Assembly (NCBI RefSeq): GCF_024519455.1
Contig: NZ_JALJRY010000038.1
Location: 40,273 to 104,272, forward strand
Direction: 5' to 3'
Source: Streptomyces sp. STR69
GTDB lineage: Bacteria > Actinomycetota > Actinomycetes > Streptomycetales > Streptomycetaceae
Length of the DNA: 64,000 nucleotides
Shown here: positions 25,869 through 33,031 of the stretch, piece by piece
How the letters are laid out: each line of letters begins with the position of its first letter
Position numbering within the stretch: the stretch's first letter is position 1
The notes under the pieces: model-generated
Seen by the model: the letters and a program-made list of their open reading frames with translations, nothing else
Told to the model about the DNA's origin: nothing
Database searches by the model: none
Position numbers and translations under genes: made by a program

Positions 25869-27569
25869 ATGGACGCTGACGCCATCGCAGAGGGCCGCCG
25901 ACGCTGGCAGGCCCGGTTCGACGCCGCACGCACGCGTGAGGCCGACTTCACCACGCTCTCCGGGGACCCCGTCGAGCCGGTGTACGGACCTCGCCCCGGG
26001 GACACGTACGACGGCTTCGAGCGGATCGGGTGGCCCGGCGAGTACCCCTACACGCGCGGGCTGCACGCCACGGGCTACCGGGGGCGGACCTGGACGATCC
26101 GGCAGTTCGCCGGGTTCGGGAACGCCGAGCAGACCAACGAGCGCTACAAGAAGATCCTCGCCAACGGCGGCGGCGGCCTCTCCGTCGCCTTCGACATGCC
26201 GACCCTGATGGGCCGCGACTCCGACGACCCGCGCGCGCTGGGCGAGGTCGGGCACTGCGGGGTCGCCATCGACTCCGCCGCCGACATGGAGGTCCTGTTC
26301 AAGGACATCCCGCTGGGTGATGTGACGACCTCGATGACCATCAGCGGGCCGGCCGTCCCCGTCTTCTGCATGTACCTGGTCGCCGCCGAGCGCCAGGGCA
26401 TCGACCCCGCCGTCCTCAACGGCACGCTCCAGACGGACATCTTCAAGGAGTACATCGCCCAGAAGGAGTGGCTCTTCCAGCCCGAGCCGCACCTGCGCCT
26501 CATCGGCGACCTCATGGAGTACTGCGCGGCCGGCATCCCCGCCTACAAGCCGCTGTCCGTCTCCGGGTACCACATCCGCGAGGCCGGCTCCACGGCCGCG
26601 CAGGAGCTGGCGTACACGCTGGCCGACGGCTTCGGGTACGTCGAACTCGGCCTGTCCCGGGGCCTCGACGTGGACGTGTTCGCACCCGGCCTGTCCTTCT
26701 TCTTCGACGCGCACGTCGACTTCTTCGAGGAGATCGCCAAGTTCCGCGCGGCGCGCCGGATCTGGGCCCGCTGGATGCGGGACGTCTACGGCGCGCGGTC
26801 CGAGAAGGCCCAGTGGCTGCGCTTCCACACCCAGACCGCCGGCGTCTCGCTGACCGCGCAGCAGCCGTACAACAACGTGGTCAGGACGGCCGTAGAGGCG
26901 CTCGCAGCCGTCCTCGGCGGGACCAACTCGCTGCACACCAACGCCCTGGACGAGACCCTCGCGCTGCCCAGTGAGCAGGCCGCGGAGATCGCGCTGCGCA
27001 CGCAGCAGGTGCTGATGGAGGAGACCGGGGTCGCCAACGTGGCGGATCCGCTGGGGGGTTCGTGGTACGTCGAGCAGCTCACCGACCGGATCGAGGCGGA
27101 CGCCGAGAAGATCTTCGAGCAGATCAGGGAGCGGGGGCTGAGGGCGCATCCGGACGGGCGGCACCCGATCGGGCCGATCACGTCCGGGATCCTGCGCGGG
27201 ATCGAGGACGGCTGGTTCACCGGTGAGATCGCCGAGGCCGCCTTCCAGTACCAGCGGTCCGTGGAGAAGGGCGACAAGCGGGTCGTCGGCGTCAATGTGC
27301 ACCACGGGTCGGTCACCGGGGACCTGGAGATCCTGCGGGTCAGCCATGAGGTGGAGCGGGAGCAGATCCGGGAGTTGGGGTCGCGGAAGGGCGCTCGGGA
27401 CGAGGCGGCCGTAGGGGCGGCGCTGGACGCGATGCTCGCCGCCGCGCGGGACGGGTCGAACATGATCGGACCGATGCTGGACGCGGCGCGGGCCGAGGCG
27501 ACGCTCGGTGAGATCTGCGGGGTGCTGCGCGAGGAGTGGGGGGTCTACACCGAGCCTGCGGGCTTCTAG
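25869..27569 (+). CDS. icmA: Isobutyryl-CoA mutase large subunit
   Basis: 566-residue adenosylcobalamin-dependent mutase subunit containing only the substrate-binding TIM barrel; the cobalamin-binding small subunit (IcmB) would be encoded elsewhere. Phe80 in TWTIRQFAGF and Gln198 in EYIAQKEW replace the Tyr and Arg that methylmalonyl-CoA mutase uses to hold its carboxylate, which marks an isobutyryl/n-butyryl-CoA enzyme (residues known from the IcmA literature). Other hallmarks are SVAFDMPTLMGRDSDDP, GYHIREAGSTAAQEL and FHTQTAGVSLTAQQPYNN. It provides butyryl-CoA from valine-derived isobutyryl-CoA for polyketide and fatty-acid building. The leader carries a 24-bp palindrome. Its stop overlaps the convergent TetR stop by 4 bases. 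Confidence 0.95.
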   Translation: MDADAIAEGRRRWQARFDAARTREADFTTLSGDPVEPVYGPRPGDTYDGFERIGWPGEYPYTRGLHATGYRGRTWTIRQFAGFGNAEQTNERYKKILANGGGGLSVAFDMPTLMGRDSDDPRALGEVGHCGVAIDSAADMEVLFKDIPLGDVTTSMTISGPAVPVFCMYLVAAERQGIDPAVLNGTLQTDIFKEYIAQKEWLFQPEPHLRLIGDLMEYCAAGIPAYKPLSVSGYHIREAGSTAAQELAYTLADGFGYVELGLSRGLDVDVFAPGLSFFFDAHVDFFEEIAKFRAARRIWARWMRDVYGARSEKAQWLRFHTQTAGVSLTAQQPYNNVVRTAVEALAAVLGGTNSLHTNALDETLALPSEQAAEIALRTQQVLMEETGVANVADPLGGSWYVEQLTDRIEADAEKIFEQIRERGLRAHPDGRHPIGPITSGILRGIEDGWFTGEIAEAAFQYQRSVEKGDKRVVGVNVHHGSVTGDLEILRVSHEVEREQIRELGSRKGARDEAAVGAALDAMLAAARDGSNMIGPMLDAARAEATLGEICGVLREEWGVYTEPAGF

Positions 27570-28192
27570 GGGTTCGTGAGCGCGGTCAGGCCCAGCAGCA
27601 GGACCCGGGTGAAGCTGCGGACCCAGTCCTCGTCGGCCGGTTCCGCGCTCACCAGGGTGCGGTGGACGACCGCGCCGGCGACCACGTCGAAGATCAGGTC
27701 GGCGGTGCGCGCGGCTTCCAAGGGGTCTGATTCCGGGGGCAGTTCGCCGCGGGCCTGGGCGCGTGCCCTGCCCTCCACGACCAGGCACTTCTGCCGGTCG
27801 ACGATCGATTCGCGGATGCGTTCGCGCAGGGCGTTGTCGCGGACGGACTCGGCGACCACCGCCATCAGTCCACTCTTGGCCTCCGGGCGTGCCAGGATCG
27901 CCGCGAACTGGAGGACGACGCCCTCGATGTCGGCGGCCAGGGTGCCCCGGTCGGGGAGTTCCAGTTCGTCGAAGAGTTCGGCGACGGCGTCGACGACGAG
28001 TTCGTTCTTGCCTGCCCAGCGGCGGTAGAGGGTCGTTTTCGCGACCCCGGCGCGGGTTGCCACGTCTCCCAACGTGAGCTTGGACCAGCCGAGTTCGACC
28101 AGGGCCTCCCGGGTGGCCGCGAGGATCGCGGTGTCCGCGGTGGTGCTGCGGGGGCGTCCCGCGGCGCGTGGGACGGGAGTGCGGCTCTGCAT
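27566..28192 (-). CDS. TetR family transcriptional regulator
   Basis: 208 residues from the ATG at 28192, the position that gives the usual short basic lead (MQSRTPVPRAAGRPRST). The N-terminal helix-turn-helix is GWSKLTLGDVATRAGVAKTT with LYRRWAGKNELVVDAV completing it (residues 33-70). The C-terminal domain carries the AESVRDNALRERIRESIVDRQ segment found in TetR_C subfamilies. The stop codon shares a CTAG with the icmA stop. The convergent placement and the palindrome ahead of icmA make it a candidate icmA regulator. A second inverted repeat lies upstream of its own start, at 28276-28292. Confidence 0.9.
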   Translation of the reverse strand: MQSRTPVPRAAGRPRSTTADTAILAATREALVELGWSKLTLGDVATRAGVAKTTLYRRWAGKNELVVDAVAELFDELELPDRGTLAADIEGVVLQFAAILARPEAKSGLMAVVAESVRDNALRERIRESIVDRQKCLVVEGRARAQARGELPPESDPLEAARTADLIFDVVAGAVVHRTLVSAEPADEDWVRSFTRVLLLGLTALTNP

Positions 28193-28275
28193 CCCTTGAC
28201 CATAACCGGCGGTTCCTGTGGTGCAGTGAGGGAGATCACCGGGTATCCCTTTCCGCGAGGCACCCGGCACCATTA

Positions 28276-28292
28276 CGCTACGACCCGTAGCG
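28276..28292. promoter_or_regulatory. Inverted repeat in divergent TetR / thioredoxin-TPR region
   Basis: CGCTACG (28276-28282) and CGTAGCG (28286-28292) flank ACC. It lies 84 bases upstream of the TetR ATG and 117 bases upstream of the thioredoxin-TPR ATG, matching the size and form of a TetR operator. It differs in sequence from the palindrome ahead of icmA. Confidence 0.6.
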
Positions 28293-28408
28293 AAACCGCG
28301 GGCGTGGGGTGGGGACCCGACGCCGAACAGCACCTGCCGAACAGCACTGACCGGACCGGCTTTCACAACACTTTTCATTCACACGCGCGGACGGGGGAGG
28401 ATAGACGC

Positions 28409-29386
28409 ATGCAGCCACGGAACATGTCCATGAGCGGAGTCGTCGACCTCGCCGCGGTGAAGGCGGCCCAGGAGGCCAAGGCCAAGGCGGAGCAGGCGCG
28501 CGCCGAATCCGCCAGACAGGGCGGTGGCGGGGCCGTCTCGCCGGCCGATCTTGTGATCGACGTAGATGAGGCGGGGTTCGAGAGCGAGGTCCTGCAGCGG
28601 TCCACCGAGGTCCCGGTCGTCATCGACTTCTGGGCCGAGTGGTGCGAGCCGTGCAAGCAGCTGAGCCCGATCCTGGAGCGGCTCGCCCTCGACTACGACG
28701 GACGCTTCGTCCTTGCCAAGATCGACGTCGACGCCAATCAGATGCTGATGCAGCAGTTCGGGGTGCAGGGCATCCCGGCCGTCTTCGCGGTGGTCGCCGG
28801 GCAGGCGCTGCCGCTCTTCCAGGGGGCCGCCACCGAGCCGCAGGTCCGCCAGACCCTCGACCAGTTGATCCAGGTCGCCGAGCAGCGCTTCGGTCTCACC
28901 GGGCTGACCGTCGACCCGGACGCCGTGCCGGGCGACCGCCCCGAGGTCGTCGCCGAGATGCCGGCGGGCCCCTACGACGCGCTGCTGGAAGCCGCCGTAC
29001 GGGCCCTGGACGCCGGGGACTTCGGCGGGGCCGTACAGGCCTACAAGAACGTGCTGAGCGACGACCCGGCCAACTCGGAGGCCAAGCTCGGGCTCGCGCA
29101 GGCCGAGTTGCTGCACCGGGTGTCGACGCTCGACCCGCAGCAGGTGCGTACGGAGGCCGCCGGGAAGCCGGGTGACGTGCCGGCGCAGATCGCCGCCGCC
29201 GACCTGGATCTGGTGGGCGGTCATGTCGAGGACGCGTTCGGCCGGTTGATCGACACCGTGCGGCGCACGGCGGGTGACGACCGGGACACCGTACGGCTGC
29301 GGCTGCTGGAGCTGTTCGAGGTCGTCGGGGCCGACGACCCGAGGGTGGCGGCGGCCCGGCGGGCACTGGCGCGGGCGCTGTTCTGA
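28409..29386 (+). CDS. Thioredoxin-TPR protein (CnoX/YbbN-like co-chaperone)
   Basis: 325 residues. A low-complexity Ala/Lys/Glu N-terminus (to about 45) is followed by a thioredoxin domain (about 48-155) with WCEPC at 78-82 and the cis-Pro of GVQGIPAVF. A C-terminal TPR-like helical domain (about 190-325) contains ALDAGDFGGAVQAYKNVLSDDP. Active Cys-Cys residues are intact, unlike E. coli YbbN. Family members hold unfolded or oxidised proteins and hand them to chaperonins. GGGGGAGG lies 8 bases before the ATG. Divergent from TetR; no operon partner downstream. Confidence 0.9.
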   Translation: MQPRNMSMSGVVDLAAVKAAQEAKAKAEQARAESARQGGGGAVSPADLVIDVDEAGFESEVLQRSTEVPVVIDFWAEWCEPCKQLSPILERLALDYDGRFVLAKIDVDANQMLMQQFGVQGIPAVFAVVAGQALPLFQGAATEPQVRQTLDQLIQVAEQRFGLTGLTVDPDAVPGDRPEVVAEMPAGPYDALLEAAVRALDAGDFGGAVQAYKNVLSDDPANSEAKLGLAQAELLHRVSTLDPQQVRTEAAGKPGDVPAQIAAADLDLVGGHVEDAFGRLIDTVRRTAGDDRDTVRLRLLELFEVVGADDPRVAAARRALARALF

Positions 29387-29471
29387 GCGGGGCGCGAGGC
29401 CGGTTCTGACCAGTCGGTAAACCTCGGGAACGGTGTTGCCGGTGTGAAATATTTGCCGACAGAGTGTCACT

Positions 29472-29509
29472 GCGACCGCGCTTTACCAAAACTTGGTAAT
29501 CGCGGTCGC
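29472..29509. terminator. Nested hairpin: GCGACCGCG stem enclosing TTACCAA/TTGGTAA
   Basis: GCGACCGCG (29472-29480) pairs with CGCGGTCGC (29501-29509). Inside it TTACCAA (29483-29489) pairs with TTGGTAA (29493-29499). At 86 bases after the thioredoxin-TPR stop it is a good terminator, while the inner palindrome could also be a DNA operator. Confidence 0.65.
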
Positions 29510-29510
29510 T

Positions 29511-29525
29511 GTTACTTGGAGTAAG
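29511..29525. promoter_or_regulatory. GTTACT-TGG-AGTAAG near-palindrome
   Basis: This imperfect inverted repeat immediately follows the hairpin and shares the TTAC...GTAA core with the sites at 29483 and 29638. It is a candidate operator. Confidence 0.45.
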
Positions 29526-29637
29526 CCAGGGGCGTTGTTCTGTCGGATTCCGTCCGAAGATCCATCGTTTTGTCCTGGCCCAGGATGACACCCAGCGTCG
29601 TCGGTCGATACCGGCGGGTCGTTGTTCGGTTATCCGC

Positions 29638-29657
29638 TCGTTACTACCCAGTAACGA
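29638..29657. promoter_or_regulatory. TCGTTACT-ACCC-AGTAACGA inverted repeat
   Basis: It has perfect 8-bp arms around a 4-base spacer and belongs to the same TTACT/AGTAA family as two sites about 130-150 bases to the left. The geometry fits a TetR-type operator, and similar motifs are known ahead of lipid-metabolism genes in actinomycetes (inference). Confidence 0.55.
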
Positions 29658-30033
29658 AGCCCCTTGTGCGGGCGGCGAGAATGCACCACGATCGGCGACG
29701 CTCGGTCCGTTTCCGTACCCCGACAGCCGGTCGGGTCGACGGGGTCTCCTGGGTCCCCACCGAGTAGAGCCGGAAACAATGGAGTCGGCTCTTGGGCAGG
29801 GGGGTCTTCGCCGCGAGGCGGAGCCTGTCCAGCAAGGTTGTGCGTGATGTGCGTCAGGCGCGACCAGTGGTTGTCGCTCGGGGGTGATCGCCGGTGATCG
29901 GTGCGCGGGTTCGCGCCTCCGGGTACAGGCGCTCCCCTTCCCGAGGACGTAGCACTTCTCCCATCCCTGCCCGGCTGAGCCGCCATCTGGGGGCAGTCAG
30001 GGCCAGGAGATGTACGTCCGAGAAGGAGGAAAT

Positions 30034-30669
30034 ATGGAGTCCCAGGTGCGTGGCGGGACGAGATGGAAGCGCTTCGCTGTGGTCATGGTGCCCAGCGTCG
30101 CCGCTACGGCGTGTATAGGTGTCGCCCTCGCGCAGGGCGCCCTTGCCGCGTCGTTCAGTGTTTCCGGCCAGTCGTTCAAGGTGACGGCCGATCAGCTCGA
30201 CGGCACGGGCTTCACGCAGTACGGAGCCCTGGACTCGGGCTACAACCTGGACGGCAGCAAGACGGCTCACCCCGTCGCCGTCTCGGCGTTCAAGTCCGCT
30301 TCGATCACCAACATGTGCCAGTCGGTGGTCACCCCGAACATCCCGATCTTCGGATCGGTCAGCCTCGTGCTGAAGGCGGGCGGCGACGGTACGCCGGTCC
30401 AGGCCGAGAACCTGTACATCGATGTCCAGGACCTCGCCGCCGACGCGGTGTTCCACAACATCGACATCGGTGTGGCCGCCGGAAGCGCGACCAAGGGTCC
30501 GGGCATGAAGGGCGGCAGCGAGGCTGCCAACCCGTACGGATTCGCCCAGCAGGCCGAGTCGGCCACGCTGACCAACGTGAAGCAGACGGCGTGGGCCACC
30601 ACTGCCGGAACCTTCAAGCTCAGCGGGCTGAAGATGTCGGTCTCGACCGGCACCCACGAGTGCTACTAG
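30034..30669 (+). CDS. Exported DUF6230 family protein
   Basis: 211 residues. A basic start (RGGTRWKRFAVV) and a hydrophobic stretch with an AQGALAAS cleavage-like site near residues 35-40 indicate secretion or surface anchoring. The mature part is beta-rich with two to three Cys (NMCQSV and the terminal HECY), a possible disulfide. Databases often call this family cholesterol esterase, but I see no Ser hydrolase motif (GxSxG), so that name is unsupported. GAAGGAGGA precedes the ATG. It leads an operon with a DUF6114 membrane protein and a Ser/Thr-rich exported protein. Confidence 0.88.
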   Translation: MESQVRGGTRWKRFAVVMVPSVAATACIGVALAQGALAASFSVSGQSFKVTADQLDGTGFTQYGALDSGYNLDGSKTAHPVAVSAFKSASITNMCQSVVTPNIPIFGSVSLVLKAGGDGTPVQAENLYIDVQDLAADAVFHNIDIGVAAGSATKGPGMKGGSEAANPYGFAQQAESATLTNVKQTAWATTAGTFKLSGLKMSVSTGTHECY

Positions 30670-30681
30670 GCACTTGACGGC

Positions 30682-30710
30682 GGGCGGGGGAGCCGGTGGC
30701 GCCCCCGCCC
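30682..30710 (+). terminator. GC hairpin between DUF6230 and DUF6114 genes
   Basis: GGGCGGGGG (30682-30690) pairs with CCCCCGCCC (30702-30710) across an 11-base loop, 12 bases after the DUF6230 stop. It probably gives partial termination, raising DUF6230 mRNA over the downstream genes. Confidence 0.65.
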
Positions 30711-30786
30711 GTCCACCTTCCACCCGCACCTTCACCCGAGGTGCACCTCTCCACCACAGCAACGCCGTACCAGGGAGCTGTTTTCC

Positions 30787-31401
30787 ATGAGCGCCGAGAC
30801 TCCTGCCGCACCCGGTCAGTTCACCCGCCGGAGGCTGCAGTTCCGCGCCTGGCGTGGCACAAGGCCGTTCTGGGCCGGTCTGTACGTCATGCTCGGCGGA
30901 CTCCCGATCGCCTACTTCCCGTACGCGCATCTCCAGATCGGGCATCTGACGCTGGCGATGGCCACCACCGCGGGCGCCGGGTCCCTGATCATCGGCGTGC
31001 TGCTCGTCGTCCTGGGCTTCAGCCTCTGGTTCCAGAAGCACGTGCGCACCTTCGCGGGTGTCGCGGCGATTCTGCTGGCGCTGGTGTCCATCCCCGTGTC
31101 CAACCTCGGCGGCTTCCTCATCGGCTTCCTCTTCGCCATGGTCGGCGGGGCGCTGGCCGTGTCGTGGGCGCCGGGCGCACCGCCGGAGCCGCAGGCGGTA
31201 CCGGAGGACACGCAGGGAGAAGGCGGCGCACCCGCAGCCGCACCGTTCGAGGCCGCACCGCACGAGTCCGCGTCGTACTACGAAGCCGCGCCTCACGAGT
31301 CAGTGCCGCACGAGTCCGCCGACGACGCGGACGAGCCCAAGGATCTGTCAGGAACGAGCCCGGTGAACAACGGGGCGAACGGGAGGCACAGTGCCGGCTG
31401 A
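30787..31401 (+). CDS. DUF6114 family membrane protein
   Basis: 204 residues with four membrane helices between about residues 28 and 130 (GLYVMLGGLPIAYFPY, GAGSLIIGVLLVVLGFSLWF, GVAAILLALVSIPV, GGFLIGFLFAMVGGALAV). An acidic, Pro/Ala-rich cytosolic tail follows, with repeats of the type APHESxxYEAAPHES at about residues 155-180. The family is consistently paired with DUF6230 proteins in actinomycetes. The last 11 bases overlap the next gene, giving translational coupling. Function is unknown; a membrane partner or exporter for the DUF6230 protein is a reasonable guess. Confidence 0.86.
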   Translation: MSAETPAAPGQFTRRRLQFRAWRGTRPFWAGLYVMLGGLPIAYFPYAHLQIGHLTLAMATTAGAGSLIIGVLLVVLGFSLWFQKHVRTFAGVAAILLALVSIPVSNLGGFLIGFLFAMVGGALAVSWAPGAPPEPQAVPEDTQGEGGAPAAAPFEAAPHESASYYEAAPHESVPHESADDADEPKDLSGTSPVNNGANGRHSAG

Positions 31402-32716
31402 CGAGGTGACCCACGGGACTGACGTGGACGCGTCCCGTGTGAGAACCGGGCCGCGGCACGCGGCGCCCAAGAAGCCGTTGCTCACCAGGCTCCACATGCC
31501 CGCCGGCAAGGCGATAGCCACGGTGGCGATGCCGACCGCTGTCATCGTGGGGCTGGGTTTCACGTCCTCGCTCGCCCTCGCCGACAACGGTTCGACGACC
31601 TCGCCGTCGTCGAAGAGTCTGACGGCCGACGAGTACAAGGACTGCGTCGCGGCCCTCGCCGACTCGACGGCCGGCGCCTCGGCGACGCCGTCCGCGTCCA
31701 CGAGCGAGTCCTCGGACTCGTCCAAGGACGAGGCGACACCGTCGGCCACGTCGACGGACTCCGCCACGAAGGACTCGGGCAAGACCTCTTCGTCGGATTC
31801 AGGTTCCGACGACAAGTCCACGCCCACGCCGACCGCTTCGGCCTCGGCGAGCAAGTCCAGCGACTCCGGCAGTACGTCGTCCGGCTCCACCGCCACCGCG
31901 ACGCCCTCGGCGACCGCGAGCAGCGAGAGCCTGCTGGACACCATCGGCGACGCGATCACCGGCATCCTCACCGGCGGTTCCAGCTCGTCGGGTTCGGACT
32001 CCACGGCGACCGCCACGCCGACGCCGACCGCGTCCGCCTCGGCGAGCGCCACGAAGGACACGTCCACGGACGACTCCTCCAGTGCGTCCGACACCGTCAA
32101 GGAGACGACGAAGAAGGCCACCGACACGGTCGACGACACCGTGAAGGACACGACCGACACGGCGACGAAGGCGGCCGAGGACACGGCCACCGCCACCGCT
32201 TCGGCCACGGCGAGTCCGTCCGCGAGCGCGAGCACCGACACCTCGGACTGCCCGGTCGCCACGGACGACCTGAGCGGCGTCGACAACAAGGTGCTGCTGC
32301 CCGACGACCCCTGGTACCTGAACGCGAGTTCGCTGCTGCTCAAGGGCGCCGACTACAAGGGCATCGTCGAGGTGAAGACGGCCAGCGGCAAGGTCAAGAA
32401 GGTCCTGAAGTACGTCATCTCCGGTGGCACCGACATCGGCGACCTGCACCAGACGGTGGACGACAAGCAGTCCGGCAAGACATACCACGTGCAGGCGGCC
32501 TCCGGTTCGACGTCCACGATCCGCGACGGCGACACCGTGATGTACACGGAGTCCATCTCGGGCAACCTGTTCGGACTGATCCCGATCACGTTCACCCCGG
32601 ACAGCCCGCCGCCGCTGAACATCCCGCTGATCTACTTCACCAACGTGAAGGTGGTCCAGGCCGGCCAGTTCGGCGGCACGCTGACCGTTCCCGGTCTGCG
32701 CAGCTACCAGAACTGA
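31391..32716 (+). CDS. Exported Ser/Thr/Ala-rich repeat protein
   Basis: 441 residues. A signal/anchor segment (KAIATVAMPTAVIVGLGFTSSLALAD, about 39-65) is followed by roughly 230 residues of low-complexity Ser, Thr, Ala, Asp and Lys (for example SATPSASTSESSDSS and TATATPTPTASASASAT). Two spaced Cys bracket the tract (KDCVAAL near 79 and SDCPVATDD near 288). The C-terminal 150 residues are ordered, beta-rich and begin NKVLLPDDPWYLNASSLLLK. The tract looks like a cell-wall-spanning stalk displaying the C-terminal domain. Start is GTG with GGGAGG ahead, overlapping the DUF6114 stop. A strong hairpin ends the operon. Confidence 0.82.
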   Translation: MPADEVTHGTDVDASRVRTGPRHAAPKKPLLTRLHMPAGKAIATVAMPTAVIVGLGFTSSLALADNGSTTSPSSKSLTADEYKDCVAALADSTAGASATPSASTSESSDSSKDEATPSATSTDSATKDSGKTSSSDSGSDDKSTPTPTASASASKSSDSGSTSSGSTATATPSATASSESLLDTIGDAITGILTGGSSSSGSDSTATATPTPTASASASATKDTSTDDSSSASDTVKETTKKATDTVDDTVKDTTDTATKAAEDTATATASATASPSASASTDTSDCPVATDDLSGVDNKVLLPDDPWYLNASSLLLKGADYKGIVEVKTASGKVKKVLKYVISGGTDIGDLHQTVDDKQSGKTYHVQAASGSTSTIRDGDTVMYTESISGNLFGLIPITFTPDSPPPLNIPLIYFTNVKVVQAGQFGGTLTVPGLRSYQN

Positions 32717-32750
32717 GCCCGTCCACAAGCCCGTTCGGGAGCCGCGAAGG

Positions 32751-32790
32751 AGCAGTGCCCCGCCGAGTACCCACTCGGCGGGGCACTGCT
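32751..32790 (+). terminator. Perfect 18-bp terminator stem after the exported-protein operon
   Basis: AGCAGTGCCCCGCCGAGT (32751-32768) is perfectly complementary to 32773-32790 with an ACCC loop, 34 bases after the stop. The remaining bases up to 32970 show no gene. Confidence 0.88.
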
Positions 32791-32970
32791 CTGTTCCGCG
32801 CGGTCCGAGAACCGGAGGCGCACACCGACGTCGCGGTCTCGCGGAGCGGGCGAAGGCGGACGCCGTACGGCTGATCGACCACCGCCCACCCGGAGCTGCG
32901 CGCCGGCACATGGCTGTGCGAGACGGTCGGAGCACCCCCGGCCGCATGATCCGACCGACGGCGAACAGCC

Positions 32971-33002
32971 GAGGGCGCCCCCTGGTCGCAGGGGACGCCC
33001 TC
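32971..33002 (-). terminator. Terminator downstream of pyruvate kinase gene
   Basis: GAGGGCGCCCCCTG (32971-32984) pairs with CAGGGGACGCCCTC (32989-33002) with one mismatch and a four-base loop, about 30 bases past the pyruvate kinase stop on the minus strand. Confidence 0.78.
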
Positions 33003-33031
33003 AGCGCCGTACAAAAGCCTTCAGCGGTACG

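Larger units (their letters stand above)
29387..30033. other. 647-base intergenic region with palindromes upstream of the DUF6230 operon
   Basis: No reading frame with codon bias is present. The left half holds a nested hairpin at 29472-29509 and two TTACT/AGTAA-type inverted repeats. The right half is GC-rich and ends in a strong ribosome site, GAAGGAGGA, at 30022-30030. The length suggests a long regulated leader or promoter array for the exported-protein operon; I did not recognise a known riboswitch. Confidence 0.6.

Noticed and set aside
29700..30010. ydaO/c-di-AMP or cobalamin riboswitch in the leader of the DUF6230 operon
   Set aside because: I could not find the conserved core segments of either class; only simple hairpins are visible.
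30034..30669. Cholesterol esterase annotation for the DUF6230 protein
   Set aside because: No GxSxG, catalytic triad or lipase fold pattern can be seen; the protein is a short beta-rich exported domain.
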